A stretch of DNA of 64,000 nt from Phylloscopus collybita (GCA_027886175.1 JAJNNQ010000016.1:3732501-3796500); one strand, 5' to 3'. Shown: positions 46,921 through 60,380, counted from the stretch's first letter. The notes: a model not told the origin generated them from the letters alone. Program-made: numbers and translations.

Positions 46921-49900
46921 AAACAATACTATTATTTTTTTTAAGTTTTTTTCCACTTTTGAGAAGAAATTTTTGAATATTTTAAAATACTTCTAACAGA
47001 CATAACAGTAGTGCCTTATGATTCTGCCACTACCTCACTCTTGCAGTAAAGTGGGTAGAGAGTTAAAATAACTGTGGTCTCAAACAGGACATTTCTCTCC
47101 TTTCTTTGCAGCTGATTTGTGTATGTGAAATCTGGATCTGTTTGTATGATTGAGCCAGTGAAGAAATGTTGTCAGGAGTGTGTATTGACATGAGCTAGGA
47201 GGACTGAAAGCTCTGTGCAGGGAAAGCATTTGATGCCCTTTGGTAAAGAATCACAAAAAACCCCATGTGTCATTTCCCAATGAAACTTTAAGTAAAAACA
47301 GAGGCGTAATTTTAGAGGAGCTGATATTGGGTCTGACCGTGTTGGGAGCCAGCAGACAATATGCAGAAGCTTTGGTGGTGTATTCAACCTCATTAGAGGG
47401 GATGCAAGTTTCACCTAGAACAGTGATCACAACAATTAATTGTATTTTATTTTTCCCAAGCTAGTTAATTGACCGAAACCCCTACAACTTTATAATCCTA
47501 TAAGTTTTAGTGCATATAGGAAGCACATATGGGACACATTAATTCTTTAACCTGTTGAAATAAAATGCTGTACTAACCATGATGAAGCATCAATAGACTG
47601 GGTGTAATTTCTGGATAAAATGTTATAATCTCATTTTTCTATTGGGACAAAAGGATTTTTCATAGCCAGGGATCAGTTATCTGTGAATAATGGTGTTGTA
47701 CATAAGGTCAGTGATGACACAGCTTTTAACCATCAGTGACAGTCTGTCTCTTCTGTGGAGATGCCTTAGAGTAAGAACCCAAATATAAAGGTGGGAAATG
47801 CAGTGTTTGAGAAAATCTAAGTAACCTGTTAAAGAACAGGACTTCTCTACTTAATGAGGTTTTCAGAACTGGTGGTGAGGTGCAAAGCATTCCTCTCTTC
47901 TCCTGCCCTGCCCCTCATTCCTCAGTTTTGCTGTCAAGAGTTGTTAGAGAAACAGGCAGAGGTACAGAGGGTCGATGTGTTCTGCTCTTCTAGCCCAGCC
48001 CTGGGCTCCAAGGCTTAGTCTTTGCCCGTGAATCTTCTGCTACCTTCCTGTATAGAAGGGGGGAAGAGGGTAACTTTAACAGTTCTCAGTTCCTTCTACT
48101 ATCCCACAGCTCAGTTTTGCTGTTAATGAACTTCAAAATCAGCAAATGGTAAAATCTTTCAGTCTCTTTCAAAGGACACTGAACGACTTCCATTGGGCTC
48201 TGCTGCAGAGTACTCTAATTAATATTTTTTTGATCTAGCATAAATGTAAAAGTGTAAGCACACTTTTCTGCCACAGTCATCCAGACTAATCCCATTTGCT
48301 ACAGCTGAACTACGAGACCAAAAAGCAGAGACCACACACACAAGCAGCCACTGACGACTCCCTATTAAGCTTTTGAATGCCAAGTGCTGCTAGATAGTAG
48401 TGAGTTATTTCATGGTCTGCTTATCTCCCTTTAACAATCCAAAGGAGCAGGTCAGTTACTCTGGTACCAGACCATTACAAACATCAGAGGGTTCTGTAAC
48501 TAGAAGTGGGAAAGCTTCAGGTGTGCACTGGTCTTAAACAACAGCAAATACATGAAGCCATATGCTGCAGATTAAATATTTGAGGATGAAAGGTGTTTCT
48601 TCCTGTTTTAAAGACTTTTGGAATCTTCCTATCCAGCACCATGTGTAGGATACTGCACTATTCTCTTTGTGAAACTGGATTACGAGCTGCTGTTGTAATA
48701 ATGAATAAATCTAAACAGTGGTAAGTTTTCTTACGCTCTTTGTTGATTTTTTTTAACTACTTTCTTTCTGCTGTACTAGCTGAATACTGCATTTTGTAGA
48801 CTAACAGCTAAAGCACTTTTCTTTTTCCTGCTTTATTCATGGCTCCTGTTTCATCCTATGTTGTCTTTAGAGCCTTCAGTACTGTCCAACATTGTTTAGT
48901 TTCTCAGAGAAGTAGGTGGGTGTGAAGTAATGTGTGAGGACATTTGGATTCCATTTGGCTACAGAACATCCCAGGAAAAATTGAATTAACCTTAGCGCTG
49001 GTACCAAATTTTCTATGCATTGAATTTGCAAATTATTCACCCAAATACTGACTTGACTACTTACTGTCTGAATAGATAACAGATGTTCAACCCTAAGATA
49101 TAGGGGCTTTGGTCATTAAAAATCATTTGAATCAAGTGCATTGCTTACTTAGTACAACACAACTGATGTAGAGATGTGGCATACTTAATTCAGAAAGAGC
49201 TTAAAAAAGTAATTGTAAACACGACCTCCTAGTACTTCATATTTATTTCCTCTGGGTGATTCTGTGTCAGATTTGCTCAGAGTTAAAATCAGAGCCTCTC
49301 TGTTAAATGCCAGCGCTATAAAAAAACAAAACCAAGCAAACAACCACACACTCCCAACCACCTGAAAAAGCAAATGGTGTTAGTTTGTTTTTGTCATTTA
49401 AGTCATTGTCACATTTCAAAGTTATATTTGTCACTGATCTCTCTAAACACCTTTAATCTTCTATATTTAACAAGTAGTTTTGATTGCATTGATATCTGAA
49501 AAGTAAGATTTTTGCGTGGTTTCAGTAGGACTGCCTATGGAGTTGAGACTGTGGACAAGGATGCCAGAATGTGAGCTATTGCAATGTGTTTGATGGTATT
49601 CCACTTCTCAGAAGGCAGAGATATTTTAGGAAAAAAAAAAATTTGGGTTCTACCTTGAATCATGCTAAGCAATGTGTTCACACTACCTCTGTGAACCTGT
49701 TTGTCCTCACAGGCCAAGTGTTACTGGGCAGGGTCATAGCTTGTAAAGTTCCTAAAGTTAACCATGCTAAAACCAAACCATAGAAACCACCACTCAGCAC
49801 TGAGCTGCAGGTGAGCATTTCTAGGAATCAGGCCCCTGGTGAAGCCTGAGGACTGTGCCCATTGCACCCCTGCCAGCCTTGGCTGCTTGCCCTGATGGAG

Positions 49901-50070
49901 ACACGGTTGCCAGTGGCTCCTTAAGCTGCCCCGAGGGTCAATTGCAGCAGCAATCTTCAAACTGCAGGTATCCAGCTCATTCTTCAGCCAGCCTGAAAAA
50001 ATATCAGAAGATCAGCCTTTTACCTCTTTTTGGAGAGTTAAAGCCATTGTAACCACTCTTAAGGTCTCCA
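46921..50070. other. Non-coding DNA, no gene recognised
   Basis: Only short frames without domains. An A/C-rich stretch at 49318-49360 belongs to the same low-complexity class as 12232-12412. The GC-richer part at 49790-49960 shows no gene. Confidence 0.6.
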
Positions 50071-50540
50071 CTGCCTAATTCAGTGCCGAGTAAAGTATGT
50101 TTGTGCGTTTACAGTGCCATATATAAATGATCACTTCATTAAGCATTTATAGCAAATTTTACTCTTTAAGGTTCCCAAACCACTTTAAGAATTTAAAACC
50201 AATGTAAATGATAAAAAGGGATGATAGGTCTGGTTCAACTACTTATAATGAATAATTAATTTGACAAATCTATTTCTTTTTCCTTATTTGCAAATTATTC
50301 AAGTGCAGAGTTAAGTTCTTTTGTTCATCAGTCTAAGTTACTTGATTAATAGTTTAGGCAAAGTATTTCAGTCTACAAATTGCCTGTGAGCTGTTTCACA
50401 TGGCAATTATGACATACTTTATCTATTTATAATTGATCATTTTATCTACTAAACAATGACCTGATATAAATGACATGGTTTTATTCCTCCATGTTGTTTG
50501 ACTGACTTTATTCAGTTAATTTTTAACATTCATAAAGAGG
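50071..50540. other. Candidate conserved non-coding block (weak)
   Basis: Unique, very AT-rich sequence dense in homeodomain-type cores (TAATGAATAATTAATTTGAC around 50248-50267; ATTTATAATTGATCATTT around 50425-50443). It has no simple repeats and no coding potential. The evidence is only compositional. Confidence 0.3.
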
Positions 50541-51089
50541 ACTGTACATAGTTCAGACCAGGAGAATGTGGAAAAAGCCCATGAAAGCATCCTTTGCAGG
50601 ATGCAATGACATGCAGTCTTTCTTGACAACATATTGGAAAGAGCCTGCCAGATATTTCAAGGGCATAGAAGGACAACTGGAATTTTTCTGGTTTTCTAGA
50701 TCAAAGTGGCAATATTTGAAGCCAAGCCTAGGTGAGATTCAAGTTAGGAGAGTGGAGGCTGGTACTAGTACCTTGTCAGGTATCATCTGACAGGCTGTTG
50801 ATGATTTCTTGCCTGGTAGATAGATAGAAAAATCTGATCCTGTTGACCATCTCAGCAAAAGCCATCCTAGTCAATGAAAAACTGCCAGAAAGGCCTTAAA
50901 CTAAGTGGGAATTTGAGTAATAAAATAAAAAAAAATTTCCAGCAAATACGTACTCTGTGTATGTGGATTACAACCAGCCCACCAGACATGCTACAAAGCC
51001 AAGTGATAAGGGGCATATTAGATTGTAAAAGAATTGCTAAACGAACTTTCAAGCACCTTGTTAATAGGTGAGCAGAGGCAGTTTTAATA
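50541..51089. other. Non-coding DNA upstream of a CR1 relic
   Basis: The 74-codon frame 50566-50790 has no recognisable domain. The part from about 50870 may be a further-decayed 5' piece of the CR1 element that follows, but I cannot align it with confidence. Confidence 0.4.
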
Positions 51090-53120
51090 TATATGAAGAA
51101 ATGTCACACAGTTAATATTTCTGAAACTTGGTTAAGGTGTCGTTGTGCTGGAGCCTCACAGATATTGATTGAATTTTTTTAGCCCTCTTGATAAAGAAGA
51201 GGGACTGTAGATGGAGTGCTGCATCAAATAAACATCGCATGTTGAAGAGTCAAAAAATAATCTAGTAACAGGAACTTGGTACTTCTGAGTCAAATGATAA
51301 TTACAGATTCCTGTGCACATTACAGAGAAAAAAACCCAACAAAACAAACAACTACAGAGACAGTGAGAAGAGCTGTTCTTTCAACATTTTTCCTTCAGTA
51401 TGGGGAGAAAAAAAATAATCTAAGTAGTGTTTAAACTGAAGAACATTTTCTAATGTGTTGTTTTGCCAGCACCAGAATTCCCTAGAGCTTCCAAAAATAG
51501 TAGCAGATAATCTCAGAGTGTGGAGATTCATCTTGCACAAGGAAGTTCAAAACTGAACGTAATTTTTGATGGAAAAAGAGATAAATATTGCCCACCAGTG
51601 ACAATCAAACAGGAAGAACTGTTAAAGAATGTGATTACATTACTTTATAAGTATGAACTGTATATGACACCAAGTAGTTATACTTAGATGTTTTAGGGGG
51701 CCAGTTTTTCCAAGCTTGAATCCGTTAGCATAACTGAACAGGAATGTAAATTTTAATTAGTAAGTATTAATGAAAACTGGGAATTGTTCAAGGCCATAAA
51801 CTTGGATGCAAAAATGTGCAGTAATCAAAATTGTCCTGATTAAACCACAGAAATGTACTGCAAAACCAGAAAACAGTCACGTGTCAAGAATGGAAAAAGC
51901 AGGCATGAGTTATACATTGAGACTTATAAGTAACTGGTAAAATAAATTAACAACTCTGTTAAACATCAATGGCCAATATGGTTAAAAACAACAAGAAGGC
52001 AATTTGAAAACATTTTAGCATCAAAAAGAATCTTAGGTCAGATATAGTTCCACTGAATATGCAGATGGTGGAAATCATAAATAATGACGCAGATAAGGCA
52101 GAAATGTTTAATAAATATTTCTGTTTTGCACTTGGAATGAAACAGGAGGATGTATCCATCCCATATGATGTTGTGGATGGAAATGAAAGTTTGCCATCTG
52201 TAACAAAGAAAGAGGTAAGGCAGCAACTGCTGAAATTCAACATATTCATATCAACAGCCTTAGATTATTTTAGACCCAAAAGTCTCAAAGAAGCTAACTA
52301 AGATGCTAAATTCACCGAGTTTACCAAAATGTAGAAAATGTAGAGACATCAACCCTGCTTTGTTGTCTAGTAGGCACCTAATTTTCCTGCTTTGGAAGAC
52401 TAATGAAAAAAACCTCTCCCCACCATGTGATACGAAACAAAGCCTATTGAACAAACACTTTTATTTATACCTTAGAGTATTCCTTAGGCTGATACAAACA
52501 TGGTGATGTTCACCGTCTTTATTATGAGAATGATGATCTAATTTTATAAACTGATTTGAATTGCCTGGTTAAAAGCCAAGAACCAGCAAAATATCTTTAA
52601 ATGCAGCCAAAAGCAAAGTAGAACATTTAGGAAGAAGAATTAGGGAGACTGTCTCTGAAAACAGTGAGTCAGAAAACGACTTGGAAAGGTTCTCATATAT
52701 TATTACCACAAAATGAGCTCTGGCTACAATGCAACCTTTGGTGGGTAAAAGGAAGCTTAAAAACCAGAAAGAGGGAGCTGAGCCTCATTTTTGCTCCCCA
52801 CACTGGAAAGACTGTGTCCACTTTTTGGCCCTGCCCTTCAGGAAGAATATGGAATAAATACTGTATTGCTTTAGATAGTGGCAAATGAGCCTTAGGATGT
52901 GATGTACCTTATATAGGGCTGTGTATGTATCTGTGTGAAAAGATGAAGAGGAGACCTGACAGACCAGGCTTTATTTTTCCTCTTTTCAGATGTATTCAAG
53001 AAATTCTACCTTTCAAAAAATATGGCTTTCTATAATTAAATATTAAAACACTTTGCTGCAGGAAGTAGACTCGCCATAGGTTTAAGATGAGATCAGACAT
53101 CTCTCTGAGAGTCCTTATGG
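51090..53120 (+). mobile_element. Ancient CR1/L3-type LINE, ORF2 fragment
   Basis: The phrase ISETWL encoded at about 51115-51132 fits the end of a CR1 endonuclease motif ('..ETW'). ENWELFKAI at about 51773-51799 and FENILASKRI at about 52001-52030 fit the linker before the reverse transcriptase ('..FFKYISSKR..'). The frame 52059-52301 encodes DKAEMFNKYF (residues 12-21), matching CR1 'EKAEVLNAFF', with KKEVRQQLLKF and ALDYFRPKSLKE following as in the start of the RT domain. Later, AACAGTGAGTCAGAAAACGA (52658) and TTTGCTGCAGGAAGTAGACT (53053) follow the order of the ORF2 C-terminal part. Many stops and frameshifts show it is dead. The region from 52310 to 52560 does not align well, and the outer limits are approximate. 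Confidence 0.65.
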
Positions 53121-54429
53121 AAAAAAAAAGAAAAAAAATCTATTCTCTATGCATATCATTGGTCAAGCTTGACTGTGACATTTACTTTTTTTCTAGTCTG
53201 GGAATTTATAAAGCTGTGAAAAGAAAAAAAAAAAGGTAAATAAAATATTTCTTAAATTATTTGTGAAACAAAAATGTAGCAAAAAGCATTTGGGTTTCAG
53301 TTCAGCAAATCCCTGGAGGAATTTTTTTGCAATGCTTTTAAAGGGACTGTATTTTACTGCTAAAATTCTGTGGTAGAATTCAGTTTCCTAGCATGGGAGG
53401 TACTTCATGTAGATAGATGCTCCTGTTAGCAGAGGACTCATAAAACATCATAGCAAATACAGCATTCTCTACAAAATTTTTGAAACATTTGTATGTACAG
53501 CAAGGGTTCAGATCTTATCCAGAGCAAATGTTCAAAACCTGGGACATTGCACAGAGTTCAGACATGTCCATTTGCTGTTTAACCAAGCCTACCTGAGTCA
53601 CACCAATGAAAAACTGAAGCTGGAGGAGTGCCAGACCAGTTGTGTTTAACAGCAGATAACTTTTTCAGCATCATCAAGGAGTCATCCATCTTTAAGGCAA
53701 TCATTCCTGACCTCCATATTCCTCTTCAGCCAGGTTGGCAGCTGTGAGGAAAAGGGCAGCAATAGAGCTGAGTTCATAAATGTTCATCACATTGGAAACA
53801 GTGTAGCTAACTTGGTGTCATACTTACCGTAGTTTCTGGTTGGCTTGGATTTTAGACAGAAATTGTTTCCATCTTCTTGTGAAATAGTGCACAGCTGCAC
53901 CAGCAGCAGTACACCTCAAAGCATGCAGTTACAAATGATGGACTAGCCCACAACTCAAATGAGTTCCATCTATTTATTTATTTTTTTTTATTTTTTTTTT
54001 TTTTTTTTTTTTTTAACTCTGTAGCCATTAGGAAATCATAACATTCTTTGGTGCTTCAGCATTTTGATGTCAGTGCAGGTTTGGTGGGGTCTCCCAGACT
54101 TTTATCTCCATTCCACTGTGGATGGCTACAGAAAGTCACCCTTCAAAAGCACATTTGTGGGATTGTTTTGCAGAGCATGGGTGCCAGTTAGACTCAAGTC
54201 AGAATCTTAAACAGTGCTTTTAACTCTTTTAGGAAAAAAAAATCCATCTCTGGAAAGCTGGATGCATCTTCAAAAAGAAATTTTTGAGGGAATTCTGAAA
54301 AGCACCTATGTTCTTGCAGAGCAAAATGGAGACAAGTTAAAAAGTCCAGCAGGCCTCTGAACAGAATGAAGGGTGTGTAGGAGTCAGTGTACAGCACTGG
54401 TTATGCAGCAGCAATTGATGTTCTAGAAT
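53121..54429. other. Non-coding DNA, no gene recognised
   Basis: Short A runs at 53121-53139 and 53221-53235 and a T-rich tract at 53971-54014 (ending in 24 T). No credible frame and no transposon that I can name. Confidence 0.6.
53971..54014. repeat. T-rich tract ending in a T24 run
   Basis: TATTTATTTA, then T9-A, then 24 uninterrupted T (53991-54014). Simple low-complexity sequence. Confidence 0.85.
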
Positions 54430-54640
54430 AATATCTTGTCTGAGTCACAGCAGCATAATCATTGCCTAGGTGTGGAGATTTACAGTAACAACCAGGCTCT
54501 TCAAATGATTCACTGTGTGGCCCTCAGCAAACTACTTAATTTTGCCTTTCAATTTCGTTGGCTATGAAATGGGGATAATTATATTTCTGGAGCTTTATAA
54601 ACACTTTGGGATCTATAGCTGGAGAATACATAAATGGGCT
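54430..54640 (+). mobile_element. MIR-like SINE relic
   Basis: The core reads CACTGTGTGGCCCTCAGCAA at about 54511, then ACTACTTAATTTTGCCTTTC, then GGCTATGAAATGGGGATAAT, then GGAGCTTTATAAACACTTTG. This matches the MIR-type order 'ctgtgtgacc..gcaagtcacttaa..cctcagttt..tgtaaaatggggataat..' and then the 3' part '..ttgtaaagcactttg'. It is the best preserved SINE core of the window. The tRNA head is not clear. Confidence 0.75.
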
Positions 54641-57600
54641 AAGCAACAACACCAGATTTTTTTTTTTCTTTTCTAGTTAAGACTCTTAAACACCACCTTC
54701 ACCTACTTGTCATTGTGGAGGTGGTCTACCTGAAGCTGATAGAGTACAAAATTGCTCTAGAGGAACGTTATAGCAAAATGAACTTCTTTGTCATCCTTAT
54801 TCTTGTGTTAGGGACTTTTCCTCTTTGTGTCTGATTTTTTAAAGGCTCTTAATGAGTCTCTACTTTTCAATAGAAGTAAATATCTTTGTGATGATGCCAA
54901 ACCCATCTTTCAGACTTGTAGTGGCTGCTGCAGTGCAAGATGTGTTTGGAAGAGGAGCAAGCCCAGTGGAAAATCATACCACTGACATATTTGGCTATAA
55001 TTTGGGAATATATAGCACCTATCTTCTACCATCTTGAGGCAGCCATTTCTGCTCTAAAACATTGACAGAAAATAGTGATTTTGAATTTAATCATGAAACA
55101 ATACTTCGATGGAATATAAAGATGCTTAGAAAATTATGGGAACAGTAAGTTCATTTTCTGAGTTATAATCTATCTGACACTTTAATGACAATACATTTTT
55201 TTATTTATTTTTTTGCAATGCAGCATGCACTCTACTATGTATAGTATCATTATATTCTAGGAGTTGCCAATAGTTAAGGGTTCTGCTCTGCCTCCCACCC
55301 CTTCTTGGTGCTTCCCCCTCTCCCAGACTGAGGTTTGAACATGATGATCATGCAAGGACATTTGCTGCTCAGCTCTGACTCCCACACATCCCTCAGTCGT
55401 TGTCACCTGCATTTCTCTCACTCAAAGGTCTAAAACTCAGTGAGAAAAGAAAGTTTATGTGTTAATCAAAGTCTAATGCTTTTATGTTCCCAGCTCTCCT
55501 GTCCCCTGTTGGTTGTATGTTGTTATTTGCTATAATGTCAATATTTTATCTGAAGATCAACTGCTTTCAAATAGGATATTTTTGGTTCTACTGATAGTGT
55601 CGTTGATTTGCTGTAGCTTCTCACACAATATAAGGCAACTGTACTCAGAAAAAAAAAAAAAAATCTTCTCTTTCCCAGAAATTGAATGTGTTTTGATCTA
55701 ATGTGATTTTGATGATACATGTAATGTTTCTCTGGCTGATTTTGCAATTCATTTAGGTTTTTACATAGAAGGTTCAAAAGCAAAGTTGTACCTCCCAGAT
55801 TTACTGATAAATAGTTTTTTCTGCTGCTCTTTCTCTGTGTTATCTCTGTCACAGGCTGATACAAAGAGGAAAAAAGAAAATAACTGGATGAAAGTAGGAC
55901 TACCCCTTTTAAAAGCTGGAAGTAGTAAGAAGAGAGTGCCTGGAGACTACAGCTTTCTTTGGTCTAGGGAATCAATTTGTTTCCTATTACCTTCTGGTAA
56001 TTTGTTTTGTTTTCCTAAGTTGAGCCATGAGCTCGGGGTTAACAGGCAGGGAGACAGGGTCTCTTCTAGGCAGGAAAATTGCCAATAACAACTTGAGAAT
56101 ATCACTGTTTTTCCCTGTTGCTTTCATAATGACAACAGAAGACACTGATTTGCATGAAAATTTTGTCTTAATTAATTGAGGCATCTCTGCTGATATAAGT
56201 TTTGCTGTGACCTAAACCCACTCACTAGAAATGCAAACTCACTAGAAAGGTAAAAGCTTTCTAGGTATACACTTGGTGATTGTCTGCCTTGTCCTTTTGT
56301 GCAAGACTAGATTGTGTCAGTTCTGCACTTCTTAAAAATGAATCTGTGTTTTGCCTTGAACCTGAAACACAAGAGAATTAGTTTTAATTGCACTTCTTTG
56401 GACAGTACCTAGTAACTAATGGCAGCTGGCTCTTGAGTGTTTAAACCTGTGTGGTACTGAAGGGATAAGGTGCATAGCAAAAAATTGTTCTTCCAATTTT
56501 ATGGTGCTAATAAAACTGAGAAATGGAAAGATACTTCCTGTTTATCCCCAGGTCTCTTGGCTTCCAATATCATTTCAATTCAAACCTACAGAAAGGGAAA
56601 AATTCTAACAAATAATTCAGTTCTCCCTTTGATTTAGTTTCCTCAGCATCCCAAGCTAAACAAGGGTCCTGTGGTGCCAAGCTCTAGTTAAAATCCGTAT
56701 GTTCACCAAAATACCGTCACTTTATGTCATGCAGGTTCTGAATCATTAGGTATGATGTTCACATTATTACTCACTAAACAGTTTTTTTTATACTGCTCAG
56801 GCCAATGCATATCAAAATTCATGATTTCTGATAGTTACAAAGAGTTCTTAATGATACCTTCAGAAGATGAAATGTACGGGTTTCAAAAGGTATGCGAAAA
56901 TATGGATATGAGGCGTAATAGTTAGAGGTAGGAGGAGCACACAGGATCAGCAAGGCAGACAAGTTCAGAAACCTTTAGTGATTGTGTAGCAATCTGTAAT
57001 GAAAATTCAAGTACCTTCTCTTTAATGATCCATTTATCTCTTCGACATGATTTTCTATCATTTTAACTGGCATGGCTCCTGTTTTCTGAGTGTTTATTGT
57101 AAATTTGTTTTGTCAAACAAGTCTTTAATACCAGACAGATCAGACTGCTCCCTCAACATTTTCTCTGAATGAAATCTTTGTTGTAAGGAAAACACAGATG
57201 AATTATTTTATGTCTGAAGGAGCAATACTGATATGAGGTTTGTGTTAAAGATGGAGGAGAATTTTAAAGTCTCTAAAGCATGGTGAATTGTTTCCATATC
57301 AGTAGGTTAACCAGATGAAGCCATCCCTTTTAACTTATACTGTGTTTTACAAAGATAAGGGTGGAACTCAGTCAGGGGAACAAGATATCTAAGGAGGGCA
57401 GTGTTTTCTCCAGTGCAAGCTGGTTTTGCCACAGTGCAAAGTACCCTGTGATGTGACAGCAAAACACGGTTCTGTTGGTTACTGCCTCCTCGGGACAGAC
57501 TGGGCTGTTTGAGTTTTTGCTTTGGTTTGGTCTGTGGGATGGATCCCCTGTGTAATTGCAGGTTCATTTAGAAACAGGGGTCTACTTTACTCTTTAGTTC

Positions 57601-60130
57601 AAGATCCATGGTCAAGTTGAAGTCTCCTTAATATCAAGGAGCATTAAAGAGGAAAAAATGAGATGTTGCTCCAACTCAGAGTATTGGGGAAAACAAAACC
57701 CGAACCAACCTCCTGAAGCTCATTCTTTCAGTAAAATCTTTTTAAATTTTTTTTTAACTGTCTCAATTATTTGAAACAATATTTACTTAAATATACAGGC
57801 ATGTTTCTGCATGTGACACCTTGTTATGAACCATGAGTAGCTGTCCCACGATTTGCAGCACTGGCCTCACATACTTTAACTTGTGCCCAGTGGGAACCCT
57901 GTGAGTATTAGTTAGGCTGGGGTGAAAATCCAGAGCATGCAGGCACCTCACAGTATCTTCCTGTTCTCAGTCTTCATGTAAGTACCTCACTCCATTTTGA
58001 AAGTGGTGCCTCACTGCAGAAAGGGAGAGCTGTTGCAGAATAGCTAATAACCTTGTAAATTCACACCCTGTAGTACAAAAACTTCCCCAAACCATTAGTA
58101 AGTCATTTTTATTGATTTCAGAATCCCATTAACCTTAAAGGTATTCCTCACACATGGTGGAATCACTCAGGAAAGCGAGAGCAAACCCTAAACTTGAGGC
58201 TTCAAGCCCTGAAAAGCATTCACTTAACTCTCTCCTGCCAGTCTTGCAGATTCTGAGTATTTCTATTCCCTTTACTGCTCCTTGTGACTTAGTCCTGGAG
58301 AGCCCTGGAGAGCAGAACAGAGACAAAAAGCTGATGACAGCAAGCTGAAAAAGCAGCCCCCCTAAACTATGTGTGCTGGTGATATGGGGTAGAGTATGGA
58401 CACATTGGTGAGGTAACAGGATTTGTCTGTCTTTCAGCACCAGATCCATTGTCCACATTCAAAATAAATGGGAATTTTGGGGGAAAATGTAATGCTGTCT
58501 GCTATACCTATTGCATATGCTCAATTCCTCAAAGTGGAATTACGAGCATCCCGTGTTTTATGGGATATCTGAAAGTGCTAACTGCTAATGAAGTCTAACA
58601 AAGTCATCTCTATAGTGATTTAGATGAATTTGGGAAGTCAATGGTGAGAAGAATTATTTTCTGTATTAAATTAAATCTGGACTTGTGGGAAGATTTCTTC
58701 CGAGGAATAAACATTAGCAGGAAAAGCAAACCCCTGCTACTTCAGAATTTTTAAAAATAAACAAACCATAATTAAAGAAGTCTTAAAGCAGGACTTATGC
58801 TGACTGTAAAAGTAGTTTTGACAGGTTCTAGTTACACTACTCTTGACTGTGATGATATACCTGAATAAAGACTGCAGCCTAATTTGGGAAGAAAGTAATC
58901 TCAAATTACTTCATATCACAACTTTAACAATAAAAAAATAGTAATGAGGAAAAACATCTATTTTGTGATTGTATATTTATCCTAATAATGAGAATATAAC
59001 TTTATTTCCTTCAAAACAATAATAGCTTTTCTTCAATTATTTTCAAATCCCCAACATTATATTTTTATGTACTGTGCTATAATCCTTACACATTAGCTTC
59101 TGTTTCTTTCTCTCACTCAACAAATTGAATTAAAAAAAAATAACAATGACAAACATATAGAGTTACCTATACCTTTTCCCAGCAAGATGAAAACCAGAAT
59201 TTTATCGTATTTTTTCTGTTCAGGAAATAGACAGTACCTTTGTAAACTTGGGAACCTAATATTGCAGATGAACTTTCTGGGTTTATCTGCAGATTATCCT
59301 TACCAAATTCTGTAGTTCTTGTATCAGTAGTGGCATTTAAGGGAGGAATAAACCACAATGCAGCACTGGATCTTACTCCTGTAAGTAGGAAAACTGAAGT
59401 CACATGTCATTATTTCTGTATGCTTTTTACTGCATCACATCTCTCACTTGTCTCTGAAGAAGTTTATAAATTTTTACAATTAATAGACTGAAGTCAGAAA
59501 ATGTGGAAAAGTGCAAGAGGATGCTCACCGTTTTAGCACGAGTTCAAATGACCTAATTCATTATTTGGGTTTGACACTTCTCTTGTAACTCAAGTATTTT
59601 ATAGATGTGGTTGAAACAGAAAACAGCTGCAATGTTTGGTTAAGGTAAATGAGACTCAGCAAGTATAAGTTTAGAAGCAGATACTCTCTTATAAGCAGAG
59701 TCTCTCCAGGTATTGTGCTAAGTGTTTTTTCTAGCCCTGCCACCTCATTGCATCATTGTGGTACCCGTGCAAAACAGAGCCCCCTAAACACTTCCTTAAC
59801 TTTTTGAACTCAGCCTCATGCTTTGTGTCAAGTGCATGTTTTGTCTCTTGACTACTTCCCAATTTCTAATGCAGGATTTAACAGGGCCTAGTACTGCAGG
59901 CATCTTGAAGCCTGTTATTCTGTAGGCTGAATTTGAAGACTTCTTTTAGTTAGGTAAAACAGGGCTTTTTTTTTTGCTGTTTGCAGTTTATTGGTATGTT
60001 AAGCTCCGCTGAGGCTCCAGGGATCAAAAAAATCAAGCCAAGACAAAAAGAAGAGAAAAGTGAATCAGCTGGGTTATATTAGTAAATAATTTAGAATGCT
60101 TAAAATAACAATGTTCACACATTTTTAATT
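54641..60130. other. Non-coding DNA, no gene recognised
   Basis: Frames up to 108 codons (55538-55864 minus, 58135-58458 minus, 55786-56088 plus) have no recognisable domain. The first runs across an A run at 55650-55662. An A-rich stretch lies at 58922-58938 and T runs at 54657-54667 and 55197-55214. No transposon that I can name is seen. Confidence 0.6.
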
Positions 60131-60380
60131 TAAAGCCTGCTAAACCCTTTTAAAATTCATTTGTATTTGCAATTACTTAAACTGTGAGCCGTGCACTGGA
60201 GGGAGTGAAACTATAGATTTTAAGTACGTAGCTGGAGGTAATATATAAATTCAATTGATCAGTCTGGCAGAGAATTGATGCCACAATTTGTACCCGGTGG
60301 CACTTTCTCTTCCTTACCCGACTGGCTTAGAACATTATCAGAAAGTCAATATGAGACGCCAATACAGTGATATACTTGCA
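60131..60380. other. Candidate conserved non-coding block (weak)
   Basis: Unique sequence with AATTACTTAA, TTAAGTACGTAGC and TCAATTGATCAG words and a few retained CpGs (60189, 60227, 60295, 60319). A CTCF-like ACCCGGTGGCAC at 60292-60303 breaks the core at one position. No coding potential is seen. Confidence 0.25.

Noticed and set aside
49836..49856. CTCF-like word near CCCCTGGTGAAG
   Set aside because: The reverse complement breaks the invariant GGC core.
57840..57960. Possible ancient repeat end near ACTTGTGCCCAGTGGGAAC
   Set aside because: It resembles fragments of several families but no consistent order could be followed.
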